64,000 nucleotides of DNA from Caenorhabditis elegans. Taxonomy: Eukaryota > Nematoda > Chromadorea > Rhabditida > Rhabditidae. Of the stretch, positions 13,901 to 24,410 are shown piece by piece; the first letter of the stretch is position 1; each line of letters opens with the position of its first letter. The notes beneath the pieces are model-generated. The model was not told the origin of the DNA and did not search any database. It was given only the letters and a program-made list of their open reading frames with translations. Location of the stretch: NCBI RefSeq assembly GCF_000002985.6, contig NC_003281.10:8370001-8434000 (forward strand). Direction: 5' to 3'. The translations under genes were made by a program, and so were the position numbers.

Positions 13901-16900
13901 GGAAAATTAAATATTATAAAGGACTTGGAACTTCAACTTCGAATGAAGCAAGAGAATATTTCAGTGATTTAGATCATCATACTGTTAAGTAAGTAACTTC
14001 CAATACGGAGAAAATATCAAAATTTTATTTTTTTCAGTTTTAAATACACTGGAACAACAGATGATGATGCTATTCGAATGGCTTTTGATAGAGATAAGAG
14101 TGACGAGAGAAAAGAATGGATCAGAAGATCAGAAAATGAGATTACGAATGAAGATGATGGTAAAACTGAAATAAGTTATCAAGAATTCGTTGATGGGCAA
14201 CTTATGCAATTTGGAATGGTCGATTTAAAAAGGTATCCCAAGCAAGGCCGTCCAACGAGAAAATTTTTGCAATTATCAAGAAACGGGAATTCTTGCCAAA
14301 AAAAACCAAGAAAAAACTAATTCTTTCGAAAATATTTATTAACATAAAATGAGAATTACATTATTATACTCTTGAGAACAAAAGAAGGCCCGTATGTCGG
14401 ATGGAGTCGAGGTTCGGCTGGTCTTTGGAGAAGCTGAATTCGTCATCGTCAGCGATCGTCCAGGTTTTTCCGTTCCGAATCCACGCGACTGAATGCCACA
14501 TCTCCTCCTTATCTCCAGGACTTGCAACGTTTCGAATCTCAACGAATCCAGTGAGAATGAACTTGAATCCGAGAAATTCGTACTCTACACCTGATTTGAC
14601 ACCAGGCTTTTTGTTCGAATTTCCCTTAAGTTCAACCCTTTTTTTAATTTCTAGATCCAAATGGTCATAATAAGTTCTGCTCATTTCATAGTGAATAAAT
14701 TTCTAGAAATTAATAAAAAACTATACTATATAATCTGAAAATTGTTACTTACACATATACAACTACAGTAACCCAACAGTGTCCCTCCACGTAGTAAAAA
14801 TGCGTCCGTAGCAAAAGAGTAAAACGTAGTAAAACATCCACGTAGTAAAAGATGAGGTAGTAAAAAAGTATTTTCCGTAGTAAAAGATCTATGTGGTCAA
14901 ATCGTAGTAAAAGATATCACGTAGTAAAAGAGCTAACTGTAGTAAAAGATCTAGATGCGGAATTCGTAGTAAAAGAGATGTTGTAGTAAAAGAGATACGT
15001 AGTAAAAGATCAAGTAGTAAACCAGTATTTGCCTTCTCATTTCCCTCGTTGGCCTTTTCGGTCTTTTCTTTTCTTACGTTCTCGGCAGTAATCATTGTAG
15101 ATTTTGTTGAAAAACTACTGTAGATTTTGTAGAAACAAAAATATTTGAAAAATGATGGATAGTGAGAAATAATAAATGTGGCTACACGTTTTTAAGAATC
15201 AATAATTCTGGCAAAATGTGCAAGAAATCAAGAATCAAGAAATGGACGGCCTTGATCCCAAGGAAGATCAATTTGTCAATTAAATTTATATTTTTGAAGA
15301 TCAATTCCATCTCTGATTGATGGTTTGAAACCATCTCAACGGAAGATTCTTTGGACACTTTTGAATAATATGGATGAATCGACAGAAATCAAAGTATCTC
15401 AGTTGGCTGGAGCAGTTGCACATCGACAATCATATCATCATGGAGAAGAATCACTGGTCAGAACAATCATTCGAATGGGTCAAACATTTTGTGGATCTTC
15501 GAATCTTCCACTTCTTCAACCAATTGGACAGTTCGGAACACGTCATGAAGGAGGAAATGATGCAGCTTCTGCCAGATATATTTTTACTGCGCTCGCGTGA
15601 GTTATAGGATACGTGCAACAAAAAACAAATTAAGAAAATAGATTTTCAGTCCAACAACTCGTTTGCTTTTCCCACAGGCGGATGATGATCTCCTTCAAAA
15701 AAATGTAGAAGAGGGAATGGTTGTGGAACCAACGTGGTATTAAATTTTGTCATTTTTGTGAAAAAAATACGGTACCCGGTCTCGACACGACAAATGCGCC
15801 TTTGAAGAGTACTGTAATTTCAAACTTGTGGTACTACTGAATTTTCGATTATTTTATATAATTTTTATCACGATCAGATATTTAAAAATTATGTTGTTCA
15901 ATAGTTTTCATAATTAAAACAATTTCATCCTAAAAACTGTAGATTTTTTGTGTTTTTACCGGAAATTTTATTTATCGCTTTTTTTCAAAAACAAAAAAAA
16001 ACGAAAAACGCGACAAATTCTATTGTTCTGAAAAACTCATAAATTTTAAAATTTTACTTTTTTCCAAAAAATACACTCGAAATTTGAAAAAGTGCAATTT
16101 TGATCATTATATTCAAAATTATCAACATATTTTTTAGGATACAGCACCGCTGAAAAATATGGAAAATTTATGAAAATTCCGCAGCACCAAAAGTTCGAAA
16201 TTACAGTACTCTTTAAAGGCGCACACTTTTTGTATTTAACAAAAAAATGTCGTCTCGAGACCAGGTACCGTAGTTTTGACGCAAAATTTTTCGTTTGCGT
16301 AATATTAACTTTCAACTTAGAAAACAAATTATAAACTGTTCCAGGTTATGCCCAATCGTCCCTCTTATTCTGATTAATGGAACTGAAGGTATTGGTACTG
16401 GATGGTCAACTAAAATTGCAAATCGAAATCCAATCGATATTATTGATATGATTAGGCGAAAAATTGATTCGATCTCGACGGAATATGAAATACCGCCGTT
16501 TTATGAAGAGTTCAGAGGAAAACTTGAAGTAGTTACACCCACAAAGTTTATCAGCAGTGGGAAGATTCAAGTACGAAATTTAAAAAAATTGAATTTATGA
16601 AAATTAATATTTTTCAGTTGATACGGCCAGAACGAAAGAATGCTTCAACATTTTCCATTGAGATTGTGGAACTACCAATTGGAATCTGGACTTCAAAATA
16701 CAAGGAGAAGCTGTCGAAAATTGTGGAGACATTACCAGTTTTAGAGTTTTCCGAACGGCATACCGAAAAACGAGTACATTTTCGAATAACTCTTGACAGA
16801 AAGAAATCGTCACGATTTCTACAAAAGAGCAACTCGGATCTTCTGAATTATTTCAAACTTCGGACAAGCTTAACAGAAAATCGAGTGTTGTTTGATAGAA

Positions 16901-17454
16901 ATGGAGAATTGAAAGAATTCGGAAATATTTCGGAAATCGCTGCCGAATTTTTTGAAGTTCGCAGAGATCTTTATGAAAAACGGCTGAAAATTCAAAAAGA
17001 GGAATGTGAAGCAAAACTGATATATGTTGAAAATCAGGTATCGTTTTCAAATATCTAAAAGAAATCTGAAATCAGAAAATTTCAGCTCAATTTCATCGAA
17101 ATGGTGACCAATGGAACTATTGAGATACGATCAATGGGACGTAATCAATTGGAAGAAAAACTTCAGGAAATGGGTTTCAGAGTTGATCCTATGGCAACTA
17201 TTGCTAAGAACTCCAAAAAAGTAAATTTAATCAATTATGAAGACTTTCAATATCTGAATTTTCAGGCAAACTACGGATACCTTCTTGAAATGCCGGTCTC
17301 ACGACTAACTTCTGATGAAATGAAAAGATTGGAAGAACGAAAATCACGACGGAGAACTGAGCTTGAAGCAGCTGAATCTGCAGATTGGAAATCTGTGTGG
17401 CGTTCCGAATTGGACAAGTTGGCAGAGGCAGTTGGAAACAATAGAAAGAGTTAA
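10957..17454 (+). CDS. Putative mitochondrial DNA topoisomerase II
   Basis: Fourteen exons join in frame to 1170 aa; the long introns are 2, 4, 6, 8 and 10. The first 42 residues are Arg/Ser/Thr-rich with almost no acidic residues, typical of a mitochondrial presequence. Then come the GHKL ATPase (NGSGLPVE, GGRNGYGAKL), the transducer, the TOPRIM region (LTEGDSAKALA, PLKGKLLNV, metal-binding DQDEDGSHIKG), and the cleavage domain with the catalytic tyrosine in ASARYIFT followed by NGTEGIGTGWS. The enzyme passes one duplex through a transient double-strand break. The protein ends soon after the coiled-coil gate, without the long charged C-terminal tail of nuclear enzymes. AATAAA at 17513-17518 is the likely poly(A) signal and lies within the convergent F-box-like ORF. 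Recalled as R05D3.1. Confidence 0.9.
11390..11700. repeat. Foldback repeat family A, copy 1 (topoisomerase intron 2)
   Basis: The left arm (about 11425-11505) reads like CTGTCTCGCCACGAC followed by GTGCACCTTTAAATAATACTGTAG. The right arm (about 11615-11690) is its reverse complement, ending in GTCGTGTCGAGACCGGGTACCG. The arms flank about 100 bp of A+T-rich DNA. Only the shared core words and inverted layout support the family call. Confidence 0.75.
12140..12355. repeat. Foldback repeat family B (topoisomerase intron 4)
   Basis: CCATGGGTCTCGCTAGGTATTTGG near 12155-12180 is mirrored by CAAATACCAAATGAGACCCATAGG near 12325-12350, giving a second inverted-repeat type. A related single arm (TACCTAACGAGACCCAATG, then TTTGGGGG) occurs at 39681-39708 in the PITH gene intron. 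Confidence 0.6.
13195..13432. repeat. Foldback repeat family A, copy 2 (topoisomerase intron 6)
   Basis: The left arm has GCGTCTTTAAAGATTACTGTAATTTCC; the right arm has GGAAATTACAGTACTCCTCAAAGGCGC, then CGTGTCGAGACCAGTTACCG. Shared sequence inside the arms (ACCGATTTTCTA / TAGAAAATCGGT) extends the pairing. The left end is shortened: its GTCTCGACACG block is missing. Confidence 0.75.
14364..14702 (-). CDS. Nested antisense ORF inside topoisomerase intron 8
   Basis: An open frame runs from an acceptor (AATTTCTAG, exon edge at 14702) to a stop at 14364, and AATAAA lies about 25 nt further on (near 14335). An in-frame ATG at 14684 gives 106 aa; the six upstream codons are also open. A GTAAGT donor at about 14751 could link it to an upstream exon in the repeat array. 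The product is charged, with WHSVAWIRNGKTW and DDDEF then a C-terminal GLLLFSRV. This faintly resembles the end of ubiquitin-specific proteases (an AYLLFY-type ending), but it is too weak to assign. The acceptor, long open frame and poly(A) signal suggest a real nested gene or recent pseudogene. Function unknown. Confidence 0.5.
   Translation of the reverse strand, partial: KFIHYEMSRTYYDHLDLEIKKRVELKGNSNKKPGVKSGVEYEFLGFKFILTGFVEIRNVASPGDKEEMWHSVAWIRNGKTWTIADDDEFSFSKDQPNLDSIRHTGLLLFSRV
14787..15030. repeat. Spaced GTAGTAAAAGA motif array
   Basis: About a dozen copies of (C)GTAGTAAAAGA or close variants lie in about 240 bp of topoisomerase intron 8. Spacers are 4-16 bp and differ in both length and sequence, unlike an ordinary tandem repeat. 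On the minus strand the motif reads TCTTTTACTAC and repeatedly encodes Leu-Leu-Leu in one frame. The array sits just upstream of the nested minus-strand ORF. Confidence 0.85.
15768..16285. repeat. Foldback repeat family A, copy 3 (topoisomerase intron 10)
   Basis: The left arm at 15768-15836 (ACGGTACCCGGTCTCGACAC, then GAGTACTGTAATTTCAAAC) is mirrored at 16189-16270 (GAAATTACAGTACTCTTTAA, then GTCTCGAGACCAGGTACCG). About 350 bp of A+T-rich sequence separates the arms, the longest interior among the complete pairs of this family. Confidence 0.8.
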
Positions 17455-17492
17455 ATATATGTGATTGTTTTTTTTTTGCTCGAGTGTGTTTT

Positions 17493-18040
17493 TTAGGTTG
17501 TGTATTTTGGATAATAAAACTTATAAACTAGATTTTTGTTGGCGATATTATGGACAGCAAACAATGAAACATTCAATTCGTTTAAAAACTCTTCCATAAA
17601 CTCGAGCATTACCCATCCTTTGGTAACATCAATACGATCCACTTCAGTCTTGTTGGACACAAACAAAATGTGACCAAGAAAACTTATTGCACTGAATCCT
17701 TCTAATTTCCAATCTTTCGTACATTGTTTGTAATTTGAATCCAGCCATTTTATTTCGAAACTACCATTGCCACAAAGGCAGAATGTGAAATAGCCTGACA
17801 AATCAATCAAAAATCTAACACCTACATGAACCTATGTTTTTATTTTTATTACTTTGCACGATCGAATAAAATTCTTCATTTTATTGGAAACTGCTGACAA
17901 CATCAATCTGCAAAACATTTAATATATAATAGGAACAAAAAACACTATAAAACTTACTTTCCCAATAGATCCATATGTTTCAGCACTTTTTCTAAAGAAT
18001 ATTCAGGTAGAGAAAGAATAGGAAAAAATGGGACAATCAT
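17493..18040 (-). pseudogene. F-box-like gene, interrupted by an in-frame stop
   Basis: An ATG at 18040 follows TTTTGTAG, a good trans-splice acceptor. Exon 1 (17958-18040) and exon 2 (from 17907) join in frame and start with an F-box-like motif: FPILSLPEYSLEKVLKHMDL, then LLGKLMLSAVSNKM. Exon 2 would run to the stop at 17493 and give an F-box-associated-like C-terminal part. However, an in-frame TAG at 17832-17834 interrupts it. The stop lies in a 21-nt segment that begins GTAATA and ends ACATAG, so removing it would keep the frame. That is shorter than known worm introns, so a pseudogene is the simpler reading. F-box proteins act as SCF ubiquitin-ligase adaptors. It converges on the topoisomerase gene with only 38 bp between stops. 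Confidence 0.55.
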
Positions 18041-18154
18041 TTTGGAGCTACAAAACAAATGGTACAAGATGGATGAATTGGCTAGTGGTTGTTACTCTGT
18101 TGGCCTTATTCTCGGTGCGCAAGAAAAGACTGCTAATTTAGAATCGATTCTTAC

Positions 18155-18263
18155 CAGGAAAGTATTTGAGCTCTTTCCCGGAACCTTTAGTACATTTAAA
18201 TAGGAAGATATCACCATCTGGCCTTATTTGTTGACCTACTCTTATTCCATCTCTATTGTCCAT
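18155..18263 (-). other. Possible orphan first exon
   Basis: An ATG at 18263 opens 36 codons that end at a strong GTAAGA donor; the peptide contains VGQQIRPDGDIF and KGSGKELKYFP. I could not join it in frame to the F-box-like exons below it: the nearest acceptors lead straight to stops. It may be an exon of an unseen small gene, a relic or chance. Confidence 0.25.
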
Positions 18264-18506
18264 TTTGCCAATATACTACTTATTACTTACTTACACTTGA
18301 TACGACAGAAATTTATGAAAAATTTTATTTAAATGAAATAAACTCCTTACCAGTGTGATGATTGAGTCTGAATTCAGAAAACAATAAAATCTATTCTGAA
18401 TGCGAAAAGGAAGAACAGTTTTTTACCCAATTGAATTTTTTATTTGGTAATGTGTTATAGAAATTGCACATAATTCATTTTATTCTTAATACACAAACAA
18501 TTTGAG

Positions 18507-19639
18507 TTACTTTTTGACTGCAGAAGATGGTGGAATTGACACGGATGTTTCAGAAGATGGTTTCGAGACATGAACCACAGTTGGAGGAGTGTTTGCTGTA
18601 GGGATAGCAGTTTGAGCATATGATTCACTAAATGACATTGGCGGAGTTCGACCAGCTTCTGAAATGTTTTAAATTAGTTTTTTTTTCTGGAAATGAATCA
18701 GTGAATACCTATCATGTTGTAATTATTCACTTCACTTCGCTTTGATGAGACTATGTAAGTCGAAATATCACTTCCAATCGAGGATTCCATCGCAGATTCT
18801 GCACTTGACATTGGTTTTTCAGGAGTTGAAGCTTGAACTGCGGTGGTTGGCTCTGGAATTAAATTATGAGTTGGCAGAAGACATTGGAAATACTTACTCG
18901 GAGAAACGATTTCGACAGAAATCTCTCCTGTTCTATTTGCAGAAGAAGAAGTGTTTGCCATTTTTGTTGCTTCATTTTTCAAATCCGTTAGGCTATTCTT
19001 TACCGATAATTCTTCCGTACTTGGCTCCTTGGATACCAATTTTTCAGTTTTTGGCGTGGAAGCTTTGGGAATGGGAACTTTCGGCTTTTGTGCACAAGTC
19101 TTCGGCTGCTTCTCAGATTTTTCCTTGATGGTCTCATCAACAGTCGTCTTGGAAAAATCGTCTTGTTCCGTTGATTCAGGCGATTGTTTTTTGACCTGAA
19201 AGTTAGAGGATAAATCTAAGATTGACAGATTTCTGTAACTAAGAAGAAGCAGCAGAGAATTGGCAATATGCTGGAGTGAGAAGCTGGGAAATTACGCCAT
19301 TTAGTTTGATCTTTATTTGAAGTAGCACCACAACAAAATACATAGAGAAACCTGGCATACCTTGTTTTCCGAACAACTTCTAGAAGCCAATGAGTTATTA
19401 ATAACCACCGGATCACGAATACTATTTTCAATCTCAATCCCTCCAGTCTCATCAGCCAACTGATTTTTCTTTCGTTGAGATCTCAGATACACCACAAACA
19501 TGTATCCAGTGACTATCAAAATGAGCACAACCAAGATGAGTCCGAAGCACCAGGCAGCCCAGTTTGCAGGACTTTTTTCTGAAATTGGAAGGCATTTCAA
19601 AACTTCTTTTATAGATAACTCACCTTTGTCTTCTAGCAT
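18507..19639 (-). CDS. Single-pass membrane protein with Ser/Thr-rich tail
   Basis: The ATG at 19639 begins a tiny exon (MLEDK) followed by a 47-nt GTGAGT...TTTCAG intron. Four more exons then join in frame to the stop at 18507, about 275 aa in all. There is one transmembrane helix at about residues 13-36 (CFGLILVVLILIVTGYMFVV) with a basic stop-transfer YLRSQRKKNQ right after it, so the long C-terminal part should be cytosolic. That tail is Lys/Ser/Thr/Pro-rich and low in complexity, with no domain I recognise. No classic signal peptide is seen. The gene is divergent from nothing obvious and lies in a minus-strand cluster. Function unknown; a nematode-specific protein is likely. Confidence 0.7.
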
Positions 19640-19988
19640 AACTATACCAATTTAAGTGGATGATGTTTAAAAATGAAGTAAATCGGTGATAATTGTGTTC
19701 AATACATAAACACAAATTGGAACTGAGTTTTAATTTTGTTTTTTTCGTTTTTTTTAAATGTTTTTTTTTGGAAGTTCACGTTGCTATGATGCTTTTTAGT
19801 TTCGAAATTTCGGCTTGACTGATAACAAAAAAAACTTCTCATATCAATAGCATTTTATAACCATGTTAATGTACACTGCAGTTCGTTTTAAAGTTGTTTA
19901 TCATATCAATATATACACAAAACAGGAATAAAATTAACCCGAAATGGTTTAACATGAGAAATATGTGCAACAAAACAATTTGAAATGT
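19640..19988. other. Intergenic spacer
   Basis: A+T-rich spacer between two minus-strand genes, with long T runs near 19735-19770. No gene or repeat recognised. Confidence 0.6.
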
Positions 19989-22900
19989 TCAACTCCTCGT
20001 TTCAGTGAGCTCAATTCCATGCACCGAGTAGATTACCATTCGTTCCTCCACTTTTTGTTCAACTGAAAAAAATATTTTTAAGTATAAAATTTCGGTTTTT
20101 AGTTTCAAGACATTCCCTTATTTAAGATTCCCAGCTGAGGGCATCATAAGGAACTAAGAGTTATGAAGCGCAAACTTTTTTTTTCTTGCTTCCAATCCAA
20201 TAAATAACCCCATCTTGACGTCAGGCATCATCATCATCTCGATATTTCATCTTTTCCCACTTGAGCATAAAATGCTCTGTGAAAAGCCACTTCAAATCAC
20301 GTCATTTATGCAGTTTGAAAAATCAAAAAGAAATTTGAAATGCTCTTCAGATATGGAATATAACAACAAAACAAAAATTCTAGAGTTCTACTGCCTACAT
20401 ACCTGCCTATTGTCTGCATTGTAAGACGATTTATTAGTTAACTTAATGTATGAGTGTTTAACAAGGCAAATAGATCGCCGGAGATATAGGTAGGTAGGCA
20501 TATTTTAAAAAATAGGTCAAACGGGAAACTTTTCGAAAAAGGAGATTTTAGATTTAGAAATGGGAGAATATTTTCTGATAGCTCAGTAGAAAAGTTCAAC
20601 GTACCCATCAGATCAATCTTCCTTCCCAATGCTAACGAGAAAGCAACAAGAGCTAATGCGATTAGTGTCATTCCAATTGAAACGAATACGACGACACGTT
20701 TCACACGCTTCTGATTGTGTTCCTGGAAATAGAATACTTTTCATTCTTTTTTTGGACTTTTTTTTTGGTAATGTGGGTGGAAGTCTGATTGGGTTCAAGT
20801 GTGCTTTCTGAACTTTATTATGTCATGGAAAAATATTTTCGATCCTTAAAATTCTAACCAATGGGTTATTGTAATTCAAGTTTAAAAGTAATAAAATTGT
20901 TCTGCTGACAATAAGGGGGTTTTCCTAGTCACATGGTAATAAATATCAATTCTACACAAATTTTCAAATTTCCGATCTTCACATTAAGAAGCTATTTTGT
21001 TTCCGGTTTGCAAATTAAAAATCCCAATTGGTGTTAAAACAGAGATCAATTTATTTATTTTTTGTCTGAAAAATTCTGCTTCTTGATGAGTTTTCTTTCT
21101 TCTTTTGTGTATGTTTTTTTTGTGTTCTCTCGAGTTATATGTGTTCTTCTTCTTTTTCTTCTCATAATAGAATATCATATTGTTCTGACTTCAGTTGTTT
21201 TTGACATCCTCTCGAGAACTCTTTTTTTCTTTTGATTTCTCTAAATCTCTTTTAATTTGCCAACTATTTTCTCATGTAAGAACACGAGAAGAAATGACAT
21301 AAAATCAGATGGATGAGATGGAAGAAAAATGAATGGAAGTTGAAAATTGTAAAAAGACACATGTATTTTTCATTTTCTCTTTACAATTTCCCCCAACAAA
21401 TATTTTTCCTAATTTTTTTTTCAATTTTTTGTTTTTTGTCGGAAGAAGGAAAAAATAAATCAAAAGTCAAGCAAAAAGAGGAAATTTGCAGAATTATTCA
21501 TGGATTAACGGCGATGGACATCGTCATCGACTTAAGCCAATGAGAAAATTCTAATTTATGTGTACACGCAAACAAGTTGAAAAGGGGAAATCTAAATGTC
21601 AGAATCTGGAATCCTGTGGTATTCCTAAAGTTCGATATTCTGGAAAACAAATTACAAATTATCGCAGTTTTTCTAGAGAATTAAATTCTAATAATTTTGT
21701 GAGCTAAACATGGTGCATCCAAACAGTACAAATGTGCTCAACCGAACAACAATAATGACTCTACAAAATTAGGATCTTTTTTATGGTTACTGTCATTTGA
21801 TTTTACAAAAACTGAACCACCCGTTTCGGAGAAAAATGAGCCCAAGCGTCAGAGCATATTGTAGCCAGACAATGTACGTCTTTTAGGACATAAATTCAGC
21901 ACAGATCAAACGTATCGAGTCTATACCGCTGAAAATAACAGAAAATATAGTGCAGGCAAGTAGGTAGGCAGAATATAGCCACCCTGGCAGAAGTTGCTAT
22001 ATAACTTTACCCTTTTTGTTCAGGAACCATCGACTGGCTTTGGTTTTTTTCTGAAAGTGTTGTGATTTTGCAGCTCTCCGAATTGTCCAATGATGTTTTA
22101 CTCTGCCCTATTGTAGGTCGTCTTCAGGTATATAAAACAGTCACTGGATGCCTGCCTTCGTACTTTTCCAGTAGTAAAGCCTCTAGGACACCCTACTTGA
22201 ACGACTTAAAGCCATAAATTGGCAATAGGAATAAATATGGAAATTACGAATTCATATTCAGTATTCTGACGTCTTCATATCGAAAAGGGTTATTCTTTGA
22301 ACTTTAAGTGTATTTCTTTTGTTCAAAAAAAGAATGATCTCCGATCGACTCAATTAGTATCTCATTCCTTTTTTTCTACCCGTGAATCGGTTTCCGATCC
22401 TATCGCACACACACACACACTACGAGCATAATCCGAAATAAGGGGAAAAAAGAAAAGACACAAGACCTTTTTCTCATGTGCTCTGCCCCGAGACAAGCTC
22501 ACCGCCAATTGCATCATTTTGAGCAGTCTCATTTTTTCCCTAGTCATTCGATACGGAGTGGGGATAGATGATACATTTTTCTTGTGAGAGGAGACGAAGA
22601 GTTATTTTTTCCCGCGCATACTTGCAAATTTATGCATGTGCATGAAATTTGATGAAGTTATGGATATGAAGTTTAAGGAGACAGAAAATGACACTTCTTC
22701 CGTTTTTTTTCTTGCAGGATCATTTTATAAGAAGTCACGGAAAGTTTACGAGTTGGTGTTCTAGAATCTATTTCTGAATAAAGCACTTTCTGGGCAAAAG
22801 CTCATGTGGTATTATTTTGACAATTAAAAAACCTCAGGACGAATTAAACATCGGGAGGCAAGATGGGCGCCGGGGACGCCCCGTGATGTCTCATCTAGAT

Positions 22901-24410
22901 CATTTTTTTTTAAATAATAAAATGATTGTTAAAGTTACTAAAACGAGTTCATTCAGTGTTTAATATGGATAAAATTGGGGTTTTATTTTTTTTTAGAAAA
23001 ATTCCGGCCTAATTTTTTCAGACGGGGTTGTCTCTAATTTTTTGGAAATCATTTGTTGTCTAGTGTCTCTAGTAATTCTAGGCAAATGCAATCAAACTAC
23101 GAAAATTTTCAGCAAGAAATATACGACCACTCCGAAACATTTTTTTGTACTTTCTCTTAAATCCTCTTCACGAGAAGTTCTTGTAAGAACATTTAGAACG
23201 AGACTAATAAAATTCTGAAAAACTCGGTCATAGATTTTTGTGCTTCGCGGCCACGTATCTGCCTGTTTTTTCTCTAAAAAATTGCTTCCAAATTCAAGAT
23301 TTCTCGTTCCTGTTAATAATTCAAAACGGAAGCCATAATTTGTCTCAGACACAGGGCGCATATTTCAAAAATCAAAACAAAATGTTCTTCTTTTTGTTTT
23401 GCAGAAATATTCAACTCTTGCAAAGAAGCCCCCAATTTGAAAACATCTAGAATGTTTTTTCTTTCAATGGAACAATATTTTATGCATACGTAGACACACT
23501 ACGAATTTAAAAATTCAGTTATTCTAAAATTTACACTGAAAATTTTCCATTCATGTCAAATTATTCCCATGTCTGTGAATGAATCACAATTCGCAGAAGT
23601 CTGTCGTCACGGACTTTTTGTCAGGATTTTTGAGCAAAAAACTTCTTGTCAATTTTCCAAAAAATATGTTCTGACAGATCGCAAAAAATTGCACTAGAAA
23701 AGAAAAAGAAAAAATAATTCAAAGACCAAAAGTCGACGGAAATGTTCTTTTTCCGATGCTTCCGTTTTTTCAGAATATGTCATGAATCAAACCTACATAC
23801 AAGGAAGGTATTGGTAGCTTAAAACTCATCAGAAGAACTTGATAAAATTTTCAGAAAATTCCATAAACTCACATTTAGAATCTAAAAAAAATATTTTCGA
23901 ACAACAACGTGTGGAGAGAAATATTGACTTGTTATGAGCTTTCAAAGAATTTTATATTCTTTATGCAAAAACAAATTTCAGAATTCGACGGAGCTTCACA
24001 AGTTTTCAAAGATTCTTTAAAAAAATTACAGCCTCGAACTGAGATAAACCCCAAATTTTCTTTGATTCAAGTAAATTGAACAAAAGTTCAGAACGTTGAG
24101 GGTTCAATTTTCCAGTTTAGTCCATTTGGATAAAGATAAACAAAAATCAAGGAAACCTTTCTAAATTACAAATACAATATTAATCCCAAACACTGAATTT
24201 TTCATTTTCTTAAAAATTTCCATAGTTTTTCGTTTTTCCCAAATTTTTCCGCTGAACTCCATAAAGTTCAAAATTCCCATTCATGTCAAGTTTTTTGTTT
24301 AAAAATCTAATCAAACTAACCTTCAATTGTTGAATCTCAACATCTGTAAGTTCATATTCAGCTCCACCTGACTGAAGTACTTCGAAGTTTGTTGTCTTTT
24401 GGAAATCCAT
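19989..24410 (-). CDS. Small (93 aa) single-pass membrane protein with a long intron
   Basis: Three exons join in frame: 24321-24410, 20605-20722 and 19989-20062. TTGTCTTCAG lies just upstream of the ATG at 24410. The 93-aa product has a polar N-terminus (MDFQKTTNFEVLQSGG), a basic EHNQKRVKR segment, one membrane helix of about 22 residues (VVVFVSIGMTLIALALVAFS) and a short C-terminal part ending GIELTETRS. The charge pattern suggests the N-terminus stays in the cytosol (type II). Both junctions use good splice sites. The 3598-bp first intron is very long for such a small gene and may hold regulatory elements or a missed exon. No family recognised. Confidence 0.6.
20723..24320 (-). other. 3.6 kb intron of the 93-aa membrane protein gene
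   Basis: No convincing coding exon is seen inside. It holds long A/T runs, a (CA)8 tract at 22405-22420, GTAGGTAGGCAG-like words near 21960, and a GC-rich inverted patch GGGCGCCGGGGACGCCCC at 22865-22882. The size and these patches fit an intronic regulatory region, but this is inference. Confidence 0.4.

Noticed and set aside
14889-15095. Minus-strand 68-aa frame with repeated LLL
   Set aside because: Nearly all of it is the translated GTAGTAAAAGA array. It could supply an upstream exon to the nested ORF, but no junction is supported.
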